Positions 27,942 to 38,800 of a stretch of DNA of 64,000 nt are shown in pieces. Origin of the DNA: Deltaproteobacteria bacterium. Lineage in GTDB: Bacteria > Desulfobacterota > Desulfuromonadia > Desulfuromonadales > JAAYDE01. The stretch covers positions 1 to 64,000 of the forward strand of contig JAFGRU010000019.1 in assembly GCA_016934985.1 (NCBI GenBank), read 5' to 3'. A program made the translations under genes and the position numbers. The stretch's first letter is position 1; each line of letters opens with the position of its first letter. Below the pieces are notes generated by a model that saw only the letters and a list, made by a program, of their open reading frames with translations, searched no databases and was not told the DNA's origin.

Positions 27942-28271
27942 GACTTTCCAACAAGGTCAATAAAAGGGAGTGTCCGGAACAAAATAACTCTGATAGGTCC
28001 GTTTCAAAGTTGATCTTCGAGCAAGAAAAATGCCATTGATCTTGGCAATGTTTATGATAGGATGCTTCGTTTGATGCAAGCTTTATCTTTACTACAATAA
28101 GATAACAAAAACGCGGAAAACAGCAAATTAAACCGCCAAATCAAGACATGGCGTTGGGTATTTCCGCATTTCAAAAGCTGTCAATGCCAGCACCCGACCC
28201 GCAAAAAAAGTTAATTGAGGTATAATTTTAGAAAGAAGCCGATCAACGCCATGGATGGCCGGGAGAGTGCC
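27942..28271. other. Divergent intergenic region with a small inverted repeat
   Basis: This 330-base stretch separates the PilZ gene from the lipoprotein gene. It has no credible frame. TGCCA (28031-28035) and TGGCA (28043-28047), spaced by seven bases, form a possible operator, and it is otherwise AT-rich. Confidence 0.35.
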
Positions 28272-28913
28272 ATGAAATACCTTTCAAAAACCAGCGGCTT
28301 TTTGTTTGTAAGTTTTACAATATTTGCCCTGAGCGCCTGTTCCTACCCAAATGGAAGCAAGCCGCTTCTCCAAGGATTCGACGCTGCTAAAATCCAAACT
28401 ATCGCCCTTTTCCCTGTTACCTACGACCAAGCCTACACCCCACCCCTGCCACAAGACCTGAATGGCATGGATCTAAGTGAAATTATCAGTCGAAAAATTC
28501 AAAATAATCTGGCAGAAAAAGGATATACAGTTCAACCGATTGCCTTTCCGGCCGAAGTCGAAGCAGACCCTTTATCAGGACCTTTAAAAATTTCCCCTTT
28601 AACACTGGCAGAAAATTGTAGCTGTAAAACCGACGGCCTGATGCAAATCCACGTCACATTTCATTTCGGAATCAACCCAATTGAACGGTCCCATGATGAA
28701 AATTTTTCAAGCCAGATATACCTGAATGCCACAGCCCGTCTGATTGATAAAGCCAATTCTATCGAACTCTGGCGAGGACAAGGGAGAGCACGACCATACC
28801 AAAGCCCGGATTTTTACCAACGCCTGAGATACGCTGTCAATAGCCTGGTCAAAGGGCTGTTGGAAAACTTTCCATCCCGCTCATCCCAGGGCGCTCCACA
28901 GGCGATTAATTAA
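28272..28913 (+). CDS. Lipoprotein of unknown function, paralogue of the gene at 7107
   Basis: A 213-residue lipoprotein with lipobox LSAC (Cys23). It shares with the product of 7107 the blocks IQTIALFPVTY, IHVTFHFGI and LNATARLIDKANSIELWRGQG. Two genes 20 kb apart thus encode the same fold. GGGAG at 28261-28265 selects the ATG at 28272; an ATG seven codons earlier lacks one. It is probably anchored in the outer or inner membrane facing the periplasm. The role is unknown; an envelope-assembly accessory of the GNA1162 kind is a guess. Confidence 0.7.
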   Translation: MKYLSKTSGFLFVSFTIFALSACSYPNGSKPLLQGFDAAKIQTIALFPVTYDQAYTPPLPQDLNGMDLSEIISRKIQNNLAEKGYTVQPIAFPAEVEADPLSGPLKISPLTLAENCSCKTDGLMQIHVTFHFGINPIERSHDENFSSQIYLNATARLIDKANSIELWRGQGRARPYQSPDFYQRLRYAVNSLVKGLLENFPSRSSQGAPQAIN

Positions 28914-29003
28914 AAACACCTCTGAGTTCACACAATCCCTGAGCTACTGTAGAAATGCCTTTTTTTCCCTTTTTCAAAGCTTTATTTTTGCCGGCATTCG
29001 CGT

Positions 29004-29480
29004 CTAAATGCAATCATAGCCAACTTTATCCATATACAAACGTATGCGCTTGGCATGATCCTTATCGTGACGATTCAGTTCCTTAAAAATCAGGTCAATT
29101 CTAGAAGAACCCTGGCTTTCAACATAATTTTGGAAATGAAGCTCTCCGGCAAAATTTTCGATTTCCAAACCAATTTCAAAGGCAGCTTTTCGGGTTGGCG
29201 GATTTTCTTCAAATTCCCGAAGCCAGGACAGCACTTTTTGATTGGCCACCTTTAAGCCTTCCATATTCATATCCACCAACGAGGCGGGAAAATAATTCCC
29301 GGTTGTAAAATATTCCAAACCACTTCGAATTAGAGCCGCATGGTTTTTTTCTTCCAAAGCCAATAACCACCAGAATTCCGCGTCTTCCGGAAACATGGAA
29401 TGAAACAATGTATATAATTTGCCAATATTCCATTCAAGATAGATAGCCTCTTCAATTAGCTTTAAGAAAGGGTCTGCCAT
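29004..29480 (-). CDS. Ferritin-like (rubrerythrin-type) diiron protein
   Basis: A 158-residue four-helix protein. Metal-ligand patterns of the ferritin-like fold are seen: a Glu in EEAIYLEW, EEKNHAALI (ExxH), ENFAGELHF, and a final helix RHDKDHAKRIRLYM. There is no rubredoxin domain. Relatives reduce peroxide or store iron in anaerobes, but the function here is open. The ATG at 29480 follows AAGGAAAG. It stands alone between two intergenic gaps. Confidence 0.8.
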   Translation of the reverse strand: MADPFLKLIEEAIYLEWNIGKLYTLFHSMFPEDAEFWWLLALEEKNHAALIRSGLEYFTTGNYFPASLVDMNMEGLKVANQKVLSWLREFEENPPTRKAAFEIGLEIENFAGELHFQNYVESQGSSRIDLIFKELNRHDKDHAKRIRLYMDKVGYDCI

Positions 29481-29718
29481 GCTCTTTCCTTTTTCCAAAA
29501 GGGTAGTATTTTTTAGCCGAAAAGGTCCCTGAATATTTTCAATCCCTACTTGGACTAGTTCACTTAACAGCTAAATATTTGTCAAATTAATAAAACCCGG
29601 GAGGTCCAGATCCTGGCAAAGAGTCTCAATGTAGACTTCTTCACGCCTCCCCCTCACACATTGACAAGGCTCTTTTAAAAGAAATATCTGAATAGCAGGT
29701 GACCTTTTGGCTTCCGGG

Positions 29719-30459
29719 TCAATAAATGCCTTGGTAAGGCAACCGAAAACCAGCAGCCGAAAAAAGGTTGATCATGGTGATAAAATCAAAAACCGGCCGA
29801 TCGGTCGCTTTTTGAACGGCATGGGCGTAGGGTGGCAGGCTTGAACATTCAAGCAGAATAGGACCGATCGCCGGGTCTTCTTTTAACATCATTGTTGCTG
29901 CAGTAACCACTTCACGCTCAATTTCGTCTGGCACCAACACCCCGGTTTCATCCAGAATAGGTGCCCGAAAATACGGCTGGGACTCCATGCCGCATACGAC
30001 CACCCGGCTGCGTTCTTTCAGACCGGAAAGGTTGAGCAGATCATCCGTCAAGCACTTTTTATTAGCCGTGATGATACCTATTTTGCGCTCCCGGGGGAAG
30101 ATCTGTTCCAACATTGGAATTTGCAGAAGACTGGAAAGGAGGACCGGCACATCAACAGCTTCAGCGACCGCCTTTTGAAAGCGAAGCATAAAACCGCAGT
30201 CGCTTGCAATGGCGCGTACCCCAGCATGCGCAAGCTGCCGGGCCTCATAAACCACCTTTTCAGCAAGGCTCTCATCTCCCTCATTCAACACTTTTTTAAC
30301 CGTGGCGCCAGGTACGGTACGGAAAAGCACCGGAAAAGGATAAGTCGAAGCATTGCCAACATCTCCAGGAATAAATGGTGCTTTGGTGTCGATCATTAAA
30401 ATACCGACGGCAAAACCATAAACATCTGCCTTGGGGCGAATCCTATATTCTCTAGCCAT
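29719..30459 (-). CDS. Aspartate/glutamate/hydantoin racemase-family protein
   Basis: A 246-residue protein of the Asp/Glu racemase superfamily. The two expected cysteine sites are in ASDCGFML (about 89) and LLECSSLPPY (about 204), with GIITANKKC between them. These enzymes racemise or isomerise with a two-cysteine mechanism; the substrate cannot be assigned. The gene stands upstream of tRNA-Thr on the same strand (131 bases), with no partner enzymes beside it. Confidence 0.8.
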   Translation of the reverse strand: MAREYRIRPKADVYGFAVGILMIDTKAPFIPGDVGNASTYPFPVLFRTVPGATVKKVLNEGDESLAEKVVYEARQLAHAGVRAIASDCGFMLRFQKAVAEAVDVPVLLSSLLQIPMLEQIFPRERKIGIITANKKCLTDDLLNLSGLKERSRVVVCGMESQPYFRAPILDETGVLVPDEIEREVVTAATMMLKEDPAIGPILLECSSLPPYAHAVQKATDRPVFDFITMINLFSAAGFRLPYQGIY

Positions 30460-30550
30460 TTTCCAGCCCTTTTAAATCGGCGCAAGCACATTAAATGTAA
30501 TTTGATAAAAATTTCCGTTCATTGTAGCGGCCGGCAATCCCTGCAAATGG

Positions 30551-30584
30551 AAAAAGGGAGCCGTCTTTTACTGCTCCCCTTTTT
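30551..30584 (-). terminator. Terminator after tRNA-Thr
   Basis: AAAAAGGGAGC pairs with GCTCCCCTTTTT (one bulged C) around a loop, with a T-run on the minus strand just after the tRNA 3' end. Confidence 0.75.
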
Positions 30585-30586
30585 AA

Positions 30587-30662
<76 letters not shown>

Positions 30663-30804
30663 AATAAAAATTAATTTTTTAATTTCGGATAATTAGCACA
30701 AAGTCCCGTGCTTTTCAATTAATTTCCCATCTAATTTTTCCAGGTATTTTGAATTATAACAGCAAAGAAAAAATCATAGGGCCGGAGAAAACTGAAGGAA
30801 GACC

Positions 30805-31266
30805 CTACCAGCAATTATATGGATGTTGCGCTAAATAAAGATTAAAATAGCGCTTGTCTCCCGTCACCTCTTTTCCAACCCAGGGTGGAAGGTCGACAAC
30901 CGCGTCCTCGGACTCAAGTTCGACTTCGGCAAGAATCAGTCCCTTGTTAAGTCCATGAAACTCGTCAATATCCCAGGTATGCCCCCTGAATTCAATTTTA
31001 TAGCGGGTCTTTTCAATGACGGCGGCTTTACACAATTTCAGCAATTGTCGGGCATCATCAGGGGGAACAGGATATTCAAATTCAAGGCGGCTGATTCCCC
31101 GGGTGTTGCCCTTGACAGTCAGAAAAGCTCGGTCTCCACTTAAACGTATTCTCACACTGCAACCAGGATCGATGCATAAATACCCCTGAAACAGTGAGTT
31201 TCCTGGCTCAGAAGAACGCCATTGCTCACCAATGACCAGAAACTTTCGTTCTATTTCCACCGCCAT
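30805..31266 (-). CDS. CYTH-domain protein
   Basis: A 153-residue protein with the defining EIERKFLV near the N-terminus (residues 4-11) and alternating charged strands (VRIRLSGD, AFLTVKGN, KTRYKIEF, LILAEVELESE) of the CYTH/triphosphate tunnel fold. Such proteins hydrolyse inorganic triphosphate or act as class IV adenylate cyclases; which one cannot be told here. AGGAG upstream fixes the ATG. It is divergent from sfsA. Confidence 0.9.
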   Translation of the reverse strand: MAVEIERKFLVIGEQWRSSEPGNSLFQGYLCIDPGCSVRIRLSGDRAFLTVKGNTRGISRLEFEYPVPPDDARQLLKLCKAAVIEKTRYKIEFRGHTWDIDEFHGLNKGLILAEVELESEDAVVDLPPWVGKEVTGDKRYFNLYLAQHPYNCW

Positions 31267-31742
31267 GGTCCAGTTCTCCTGGAATTTCAGGGGATGAATT
31301 CCCTGAAAAAAATTCTGAAATGTTTTTCAACCTGCCCTCTGATAAAGATATTACCCAGAAGGACACGCTTAGAAGCAAATTGTTGCCGATGCCAAAATAA
31401 TAATTTTGTTCAAGCATCTAAAGCCGGCCGCTAAAAAGGATGGACCATGTTTCATTAAATTCCTTTATTCTTAAAAATTTGTCAAGCATTGCCAAAGTTT
31501 GCCGAATCAAAGTCAGCACCAGAAACACAGTTGCAACCCCCTTCTTGCCGATTTTATATTTGGCATATCACATTTTGCCAGATAGACCAAAGACTCAGGA
31601 TATTTCGCAAAACTCCCCGTATTGACTCCCGCGCATAGGTTTTTTTCGCTGTTGGAAATTGCCCGTTATTGATTTTCCAACCGGGAAAAGGATAACCTGT
31701 TTTCTAGCCCAACTCAAAAAATCCACTCAAAGGAAAGCATTT
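31267..31742. other. Divergent intergenic region, CYTH gene to sfsA
   Basis: A 476-base region holding the upstream sequences of two divergent genes. I see no convincing RNA, repeat or small gene in it, apart from the open extension of the sfsA frame back to 31659, which lacks a ribosome binding site. Confidence 0.4.
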
Positions 31743-32450
31743 TTGAAAATTCTTCCGCCTTTGCTTGAAGGCAAATTGATCAGGCGTTATAAGCGCTTTC
31801 TCACCGATGTGATACTTGCGGATGGCACCCTTGTAACGGCCCACACCCCTAACACGGGCAGCATGATGGAATGTGCCATTCCCGGTTATCGTGTGATCCT
31901 TTCGCGCAGTGATAACCCAAAGCGCAAACTCCCCTATACCCTGGAAAGGATTGAAGTCAACGGCCACTGGGTAGATACCCATACCCACCGCGCCAATCGG
32001 GTCGTCGAAGAGGGATTACGCAAGGGACTGATTGCGGAATTCAGAAACTACACCCTTTCACCGGAATTTTCTTACGGTCAAAGCCGATTTGATTTCCTCC
32101 TGACCAAAGGTGAGGAAAAAATCCTTCTGGAAGTAAAAAACGTCACTCTCACCTTGAATTCCGATGTAGCCCGCTTCCCCGACGCGGTAACAACCCGCGG
32201 CCAAAAACATTTGAAAGAATTGCTCGCGGCCCGGTCAGACGGTTATCGCGGGGTGATATTTTTCCTGGTTCAGAGAAGGGAAGCACGCTCATTTCAACCG
32301 GCCGATAATATTGATCCCGTTTATGGAGAACTTCTACGTCAGGCTGTTCAGGGAGGGGTTGAGGCCCTGGCTTACAAAACAAGGGTGACACCAACGGAAA
32401 CCGTCCTGGATGAACGGATTCCCGTCATTTTGGGTGAGGCCAGAGCCTGA
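31743..32450 (+). CDS. sfsA: SfsA family protein
   Basis: A 235-residue protein (235 codons plus stop) with an OB-like N-terminus and a nuclease-like C-terminal domain. It begins MKILPPLLEGKLIRRYKRFL, the usual SfsA start, from a TTG with AAAGGAAAG nine bases upstream; the longer frame from 31659 is unlikely. HTPNTGSMMECAIPGYRVIL, LEVKNVTL and FPDAVTTRGQKHLKEL are family signatures; the last two resemble PD-(D/E)xK nuclease residues. SfsA was named for sugar fermentation stimulation; its exact role is unsettled. Confidence 0.95.
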   Translation: MKILPPLLEGKLIRRYKRFLTDVILADGTLVTAHTPNTGSMMECAIPGYRVILSRSDNPKRKLPYTLERIEVNGHWVDTHTHRANRVVEEGLRKGLIAEFRNYTLSPEFSYGQSRFDFLLTKGEEKILLEVKNVTLTLNSDVARFPDAVTTRGQKHLKELLAARSDGYRGVIFFLVQRREARSFQPADNIDPVYGELLRQAVQGGVEALAYKTRVTPTETVLDERIPVILGEARA

Positions 32451-32558
32451 CAAAATACAATTTTAAAAAACCTTTGGGAAAATGGCAGGTGCGACCCGGG
32501 CTTTCAACTCTCACAAATGATTTTTTTGCGCAGGGCCATGCCCTCGCATGATGAGCAA

Positions 32559-33194
32559 TCACTCCAAAATCAGGTTGGGAAGTTCGTCGGTATCATCACT
32601 TTTAACCGGAAAATTCTCTTCCAGCAGATCACCGCAACGGCGAACGGCCGCCACAAGGGCTTCCCAAGTTCGACCTTCATGAATGCCTCCGGTAACCGTC
32701 CTGACGATTTCCTCCCAGGTATGCGGCGGGACCACTTCGTTGATGCCCCGGTCGGCGAGAACATGAACGCGTTTTTCAAAAAGGGATATAAGGATAAGAA
32801 TGCCGGTTTCGTCGCGCGTGTGGTGAAGACCTCGCTCGATAAAAGAAACCAGGGCCTTTTCCTCGACCTCCTCGCCAATTTCCGTGGAAGAGATAAGACC
32901 TCTTTTTAACGCCGGCCAGCCACGAATGAGAAATTTAAAGGGGAAATAAGCCAACAGGAATGTGGGCAGAAATACCCAGATGGATTCACCGCCAAAAGCC
33001 CAACTCAGGAAAATCCCCGTTGCCAGGGAGAATAACCCGGAACCAATGATTTCGGCCCGGGGATAACCGTAAGACTGATCCACCACCATGGGAACGATTT
33101 CGCCGCTGGTTCGGCTTTCCGCTTCCCTGACGGCGGCTTCGATCCGCTCTTTCTCTTCTGTCGAAAAAAAACTTGCTGCTTTCAATCGGGCCAT
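32559..33194 (-). CDS. TPM-domain membrane protein
   Basis: About 211 residues with the TPM (Tpm/YgcG) domain that often accompanies LemA: FFSTEEKERIEAAVREAE at the start, then SRTSGEIVPMVVDQS and two membrane segments (about residues 55-95). The C-terminal half carries FEKRVHVLADRGINEVVPP and WEEIV. I prefer the ATG at 33194 because the typical family start (MARLKAASFFS) follows it; a frame starting at 33293 is open but has no clear ribosome site. It follows the other TPM gene and lemA on the same strand. Confidence 0.8.
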   Translation of the reverse strand: MARLKAASFFSTEEKERIEAAVREAESRTSGEIVPMVVDQSYGYPRAEIIGSGLFSLATGIFLSWAFGGESIWVFLPTFLLAYFPFKFLIRGWPALKRGLISSTEIGEEVEEKALVSFIERGLHHTRDETGILILISLFEKRVHVLADRGINEVVPPHTWEEIVRTVTGGIHEGRTWEALVAAVRRCGDLLEENFPVKSDDTDELPNLILE

Positions 33195-33377
33195 AACCAC
33201 CGTCCCCATTTCCTGAAAACCTGGTAACTGTTCAGCACTTGGACTCGTGTCACCCCTGGAAAGGGCATCTGCAGCCCGGATGGGCTCATGCATCCTTTAA
33301 TGGGTGATGCGTGGCCTCGTGCCAACGAGCTGAATAATTACAAAACCTGTATGTCGTGCCGATTCCCGGCCAACGAA

Positions 33378-34118
33378 TCACCAGCCACCCGAGGCACCGC
33401 CACCGCCGAAACCGCCACCGCCACCGGAAAACCCGCCGCCGAAGCCTCCTCCACCACCACTCCCTCCGAAAGGTCCGCCGATCCAGAACATGCCGCTGCG
33501 CCGGTATCCCCGGCCGCGATGCCCCATGGCGGTGAACCTGAGAAGAGACGGCCCCAAAAAGAGGAGAAGGGCCAGTGCTCCCCAGGGGCTACGCCGTTTT
33601 TTCCCGGTTGTGGTGCGACCGTCCCCCTTGTACTCGCCACGCACGGCACTGCCTATGGCACTGACCCCGGCAATAATACCGCCATCAAAGTTGCCTTGAC
33701 GAAAATAGGGGGAAATCTCATTATCGACGATGCGTCCCGCCAAAAGGTCGGTCAGTTTTCCTTCCAGGCCGTAGCCTGCCTCAATGCGGATTTTGCGGTC
33801 ATCCCTGGCCACTAGCAGGAGAACACCGTTATCCTTTTCCTTTTGCCCAAGCCCCCAGGCCTCAGCAACACGAATGGAATACTCCTCCAATGCCTCTCCA
33901 TCAAGTGAAGGAATAGTCAAAACGGAAATCTGGGTGGAATCGGTACGTTCAAACTCCCGCAAAAAATTTTCCAGCTTGAGCTCCACATCGGGGGATATCA
34001 TATCTGCCCGGTCGTTAACGTACCCGGTCAACTGCGGGACGTCCAGGGCCAAACTAATCCCGGCGGATAGACAAACCAGTAAGGACAAAAATATGAGTAA
34101 TGTTTTTTTCATTGTCAA
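33378..34118 (-). CDS. TPM-domain protein with a glycine-rich tail (YgcG-like)
   Basis: An exported or membrane-anchored protein of 246 residues. A signal peptide (about 1-24) precedes the TPM domain ([16 protein letters not shown]..., [36 protein letters not shown]). A membrane segment (about 185-200) and a tail made almost only of Gly, Ser and Phe follow. The start overlaps the lemA stop by ATGA at 34115-34118. Its C-terminal repeats are encoded by CCACC-rich sequence, so the length may vary between strains. Confidence 0.9.
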   Translation of the reverse strand: MTMKKTLLIFLSLLVCLSAGISLALDVPQLTGYVNDRADMISPDVELKLENFLREFERTDSTQISVLTIPSLDGEALEEYSIRVAEAWGLGQKEKDNGVLLLVARDDRKIRIEAGYGLEGKLTDLLAGRIVDNEISPYFRQGNFDGGIIAGVSAIGSAVRGEYKGDGRTTTGKKRRSPWGALALLLFLGPSLLRFTAMGHRGRGYRRSGMFWIGGPFGGSGGGGGFGGGFSGGGGGFGGGGASGGW

Positions 34119-34714
34119 AACTGAACTTTGGGCGCCTGGGCCGCTCCGGTTTCGGCTTTGAAAGGTTCCTTGCGTTCGAGATGGAGAAGTAACTTGTTGG
34201 TCAGATTATTGGGGAAAGTCCTGATCGAGCTGTTGAAAATCCGTACGGAATCGTTATAACGCTGCCTGGCCACATTGATACGGTTTTCCGTGCCTTCAAG
34301 CTGATGCTGAAGATCACGAAAATTCTGGCTGGCTTTCAGGTCGGGATAGTTTTCCGCCACGACCAGAAGCCGGGACAAAGCGGACGACATCTGTCCTTGC
34401 GCGGCCACATATTTCTCCACGGCAGCGGCATCTCCAAGATTTTCGGGTGAAATTTTTATCTGTCCCACCCGGGCCCGGGCATCGGTAACTGCCTGCAGGG
34501 TTTCTTTTTCATGGGATGCATAAGCCTTGACCGTCTCAACCAGGTTGGGGATCAGATCGGCACGACGCTGATAGGTCGCTTCAACATCACCCCAGGCGGC
34601 TATGACCGCCTCTTCGTTGCGCTGGATCTCATTGTAACCGCATCCGGAAAGAGAAAAAAGCAGGATCATAAGAACAATGATACGATGTTTGGTGCTGAAG
34701 ATTTTCTGAAGCAT
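34115..34714 (-). CDS. lemA: LemA family protein
   Basis: A 199-residue protein with an N-terminal membrane or lipoprotein segment ([10 protein letters not shown]) followed by an all-helical LemA domain: [21 protein letters not shown] (19 residues shown in part), [34 protein letters not shown] and [19 protein letters not shown]. It is the first gene of a lemA-TPM-TPM unit. The group's function is unknown; an envelope role is often proposed. Confidence 0.93.
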   Translation of the reverse strand: MLQKIFSTKHRIIVLMILLFSLSGCGYNEIQRNEEAVIAAWGDVEATYQRRADLIPNLVETVKAYASHEKETLQAVTDARARVGQIKISPENLGDAAAVEKYVAAQGQMSSALSRLLVVAENYPDLKASQNFRDLQHQLEGTENRINVARQRYNDSVRIFNSSIRTFPNNLTNKLLLHLERKEPFKAETGAAQAPKVQF

Positions 34715-35064
34715 AGGAAATCCCCCTAATGAAAATGTCGGATAATCGACCAGAAACTAATAGAGTAGTTTTACAAAATTCCCTTTATTCAATGTTATGG
34801 ATGGTTACTTATACCACATAATGCCTGGCCGGGAAATAACCCTGAGAAATTTAGCCCGAACCTTCAGTGCCCATAATGAAATAATTCTGAAAGTAGTCCA
34901 ACCGCCTACCTCTTTTGCCAAGATATTTTCAGTATAAAAACAGTGTCCCCTCTGCTCATTAACCCGGCTAGTAATCCTGTCACCAAACCTTGACCTTTGA
35001 CACCTTTCCTTGGTTTGTATATTGCAAATTCTTTTAAGACACCCCTTCTTTTCGGAGAATCAAT
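34715..35064. other. Divergent region between lemA and the binding-protein gene
   Basis: A 350-base intergenic stretch. TTGACA at 34997-35002 and TATATT at 35018-35023 are spaced by 15 bases and could be a weak promoter for the + strand pair at 35065. Nothing else is recognisable. Confidence 0.35.
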
Positions 35065-35844
35065 TTGAAAAAAATAGCGTTTTTTCTTCTGGTATTCTTC
35101 CTTCTAACAACTGGTTGCAACCGCCAGGAACAAGCAACGGATAAACCGGGCAAAGAACTCCTCGTCTATTGCGGCATCACCATGATCAAACCCATGGCCG
35201 AAATAGGCACTATGATCGAGAAGCAGGAAGGGTGCAAAATCACCATCACCAAAGGAGGTTCGGGCAACCTCCTTAAGGCCATACGGGCCAATATGGTTGG
35301 CGATCTCTACCTTCCCGGCTCTGACTCCTATATCGAAACCAGCAAAAAAGAGGGTCTGGTCACGGAAACGGTATATGTCGGACAGAACAAAGCGGTCATG
35401 ATGGTGCGCAAGAATAATCCAAAAGGAATCTCTCCCGATCTTACCAACCTGCTGCGCAAGGACCTCTATGTCGCTGTCGGGAACCCCAATAGCGGCAGCA
35501 TCGGCCGAGAAACAAAAAAGGTGCTCGAACGGAAAAACATTTTTGACGGGGTTATTGACAACGCCAGGATTTTGACAACTGACTCAAAAAATCTAATTAA
35601 TGTTTTAAAGGATGAAAAAGCCGATCTGGTCATCAATTGGTACGCCACCGCCACTTGGCCGGAAAACCAGCCGTATGTGGATGTCCTTCCCATCGCGGAT
35701 AAATACGCTACGCCAAAAAAACTGGTCATTGGCCTTCTAAAAACCTCCCGTTACCCTGAAATCGCCCGCAAATTTATGGCCCTTGCCGCCAGCAAAAAGG
35801 GCCAGGACATTTTTCAAAAATACGGTCTCTACAATGTCCCCTAA
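35065..35844 (+). CDS. Periplasmic oxyanion-type binding lipoprotein (ModA-like), sensor partner
   Basis: A 259-residue substrate-binding protein. The lipoprotein signal ends in LTTGC (Cys18). Features of the ModA/Wtp class are YCGITMIKPMAEIGTM, TKGGSGNLLKAI, YLPGSDSYI and VGNPNSGSIG. It probably binds an oxyanion such as molybdate or tungstate, but specificity is not read. The start is TTG with CGGAG upstream. Its stop overlaps the kinase gene at 35834 by 11 bases and no permease or ATPase is present, so it likely serves as a ligand sensor for the kinase. Confidence 0.85.
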   Translation: MKKIAFFLLVFFLLTTGCNRQEQATDKPGKELLVYCGITMIKPMAEIGTMIEKQEGCKITITKGGSGNLLKAIRANMVGDLYLPGSDSYIETSKKEGLVTETVYVGQNKAVMMVRKNNPKGISPDLTNLLRKDLYVAVGNPNSGSIGRETKKVLERKNIFDGVIDNARILTTDSKNLINVLKDEKADLVINWYATATWPENQPYVDVLPIADKYATPKKLVIGLLKTSRYPEIARKFMALAASKKGQDIFQKYGLYNVP

Positions 35845-38800
35845 GGGCAATTCAGCTTTTTTTAATATTTTCCGCGAACCGGTCCGCAGGAAGCTTATTT
35901 TTCTTACCCTGATATTCCTGTTGGTTTGCGGCATACTCTTGAGCACCGGGGAATATCTCCGCCTGCAGGATAACAGTTTTCATAAGGCCCTGGATAACGA
36001 GGTTGCCCGAAATAGTATTGGTAAAATTCTCAACAAAAAACTTCTGGTCATTGAAAATAAAATCTTCCGACTTTCCCTGGCGGAGGACAGCCGGGACCTG
36101 GTTGTTCTGAAAAATGATATTACTGAGAATCTGACAGACATCCAAAAGGCTCTCAAGGTCCTTCAAGACGGCGGCAGTTTTGCCGACGATGTTCCGGTAA
36201 ATATGAACGAAATCGACGAAATCACCGAGGCCTTAAAATATTCCCGTCCCGCCAACTCAGGTTATAACATTGAAGTTATCAACCTCACTCCAAAAGTCAT
36301 GGATATAGAGGAACTTGCAGACAGCCTCTATAAAAAGGTCAGCCATAAACTAGCCGAAAAAAAGAGTGAAATCTGGAAACTCCAGGATAGAAATATCAGA
36401 ATATTGACAAAGCAGCTTGAAACGGTTTTTCAGCGATCTTTTGAAAACGTTAATAAAATATTTTATGATTCCAACCTGGAACTTCAAAATCTTAAAAAAA
36501 ACTGGGAAACGGAAACCGGGGATTTGTTGTTAATCAGAAACTTTGGAATTTTTTTCATCGTTATCGTAGGCCTGGGTTTGTTTCTACACACCGGCCGCCA
36601 GATCGGAGCCATCCTCCAACAGCGAACCGCTTTTGCAAAAAAACTGGAAAAAAGCCGTCAAACCCTTGAGACCATTCTGGAAACCACTCCTGTGGGCATA
36701 GCTATCCTAGGTAAAAATCGCGAAATCCGCATGGTAAATCAGTCAATTCTCCGCCTACTCGGCATCGATGACCAAAAAGACATATTGGGACAACATTGTT
36801 TTGGCTTTCTTTGTGCCCAACACGCAACCGGCTGCCCTTTGGAGGAATTTCATAACGGGGTCTTTAACCGCGAAGTCACCCTGAAAAACCAAACAGGTCA
36901 CCCGGTTCCCACCATTAAAAGCGCAATACCTATCGAACTGGCAGGCGAGGAAGTCATTCTTGAAGCCTTCATTGATATTTCGGAGCGACAAAAAGCCGAA
37001 CTGGCCCTGCACCGGGAAAGCTCCAAACTTGGAGCCATGATATCCGGCATGGAAGAAGGCATCGTCTTTGTGGATCGCTTCGAACAAGTGGTGAAAGTCA
37101 ATCGTTATTACCGTGAACTGGTCTCGCCGCAAGCGGATGCTATTGTCGATCTCGATATTTTCAAGCTGTTTCCTGTAAACCAACATCTTACCCTGAAACA
37201 AGTTTTGAAAGATTTCAAAACATCGGTCCATACACAGCCATTTGTCTTTCAGCTCGACAATTATTACGGCATGGACAGCATCATTCGTCTGCAACCGATT
37301 TATCTCACTGAAAAATACCAGGAATATGACGGTCTTGTAATTAACGTTGTAGATGTATCCGAACTGACAGAGGCCCGCCGGGTAGCCGAAAGGTCCCTTC
37401 GTTCGAAAGCCCATTTCCTGGCCAACATGAGTCACGAAATCAGGACCCCTCTCAACGGCATTCTCGGCATGGCAGAGCTTCTGACAGGCACCTGCCTGTC
37501 ACCGGAGCAAAAACATTTTGCCACCACCATCCAGAATTCGGGGGAAGCCCTGCTTACCATACTTAACGACATCCTGGACTTTTCAAAAATTGAGGCTGGG
37601 AAAATAACGCTTGAAGAGATAAGTTTTAATCTTGGGAAGGCGGTTGAAGAAGGCGTGGAGTTGCTTGCTAAACAAGCCCACGAAAAAAACCTGGAACTGG
37701 CCCTGCAAATTCCCGCTGATACCTATATCCAGGTCAAAGGGGACCCTCATCGCTTTCGTCAGATATTAACCAACCTGATCAGTAATGCCATCAAGTTTAC
37801 CAACGAAGGGGAAATTATTGTCCGAGTAACCGGCCGATCTCTCGAAAACCGTAAGCGTCTTTTCCGGTTTTCGGTCGCCGATACCGGTATTGGCATAGAT
37901 CCGGAGCAAAAAAATTATCTTTTTAAACATTTTACTCAGGCAGATAATTCGACCACTCGCCGTTTTGGGGGTACAGGACTGGGCCTGAGCATTTCCAGGC
38001 AACTTGTTGAACTGATGGGCGGTAGCTTGCACTTCGAAAGCAACCTTGATGAAGGGTCCACCTTTTGGTTCGAGCTCCCCTTGTCGGAAGAGCCCAATGC
38101 TTCACCTCTGGAACTGTCCATTCCCAATTTTCCACATATTAAGGCCCTTCTGGTGGAAAACCATAAGCCGAGCCGTTTAATCATTGAAAAACAGTTGGCG
38201 ACGTTTGGAATTGACGTTCAATCAATCCCGTTTCTGGACGGAATTCAAGACATTCTGAATGGAACGGCACCGGGCGACTTGTTTGACATGGTCCTTATCG
38301 ATCTGAACTTTCCGGACCTGAAAGAGCTTGATGTTATCAGTGCCATGGCCAAAAACTGGCCATCGGACCCGGCCCGAATCGTTGCATTGGCACCTCTGGG
38401 CAGCTTTAACAAAAACCTTCATTCGCAGGGAAAACATATTGATGCCGTTTTATCCAAACCCATTAGATGCCAGGAACTGATCGATTGTCTGACTACCCTT
38501 CTTGCCCCACGTCCTGATAATCGAAAAGACATAATTGCTCCTGTAACTCAAGAGGGTTTCAAGCAACCCCTCAACCTGCGGATTTTGGTGGTTGAAGACA
38601 ATCCGGTCAACCAAAAGGTAACCATAGGGATGTTGAATTCTCTAGGCTGCCAGACCAAATTGGCTGAAAATGGCCAGGAAGCAGTGGAAATATTCAAACT
38701 CGACGATTTTGACCTGGTACTCATGGATTGCCACATGCCTGTGATGGATGGCTATAATGCAACAGCGGAAATTCGTCGTTTTGAAACTCGGGCTAGCGGC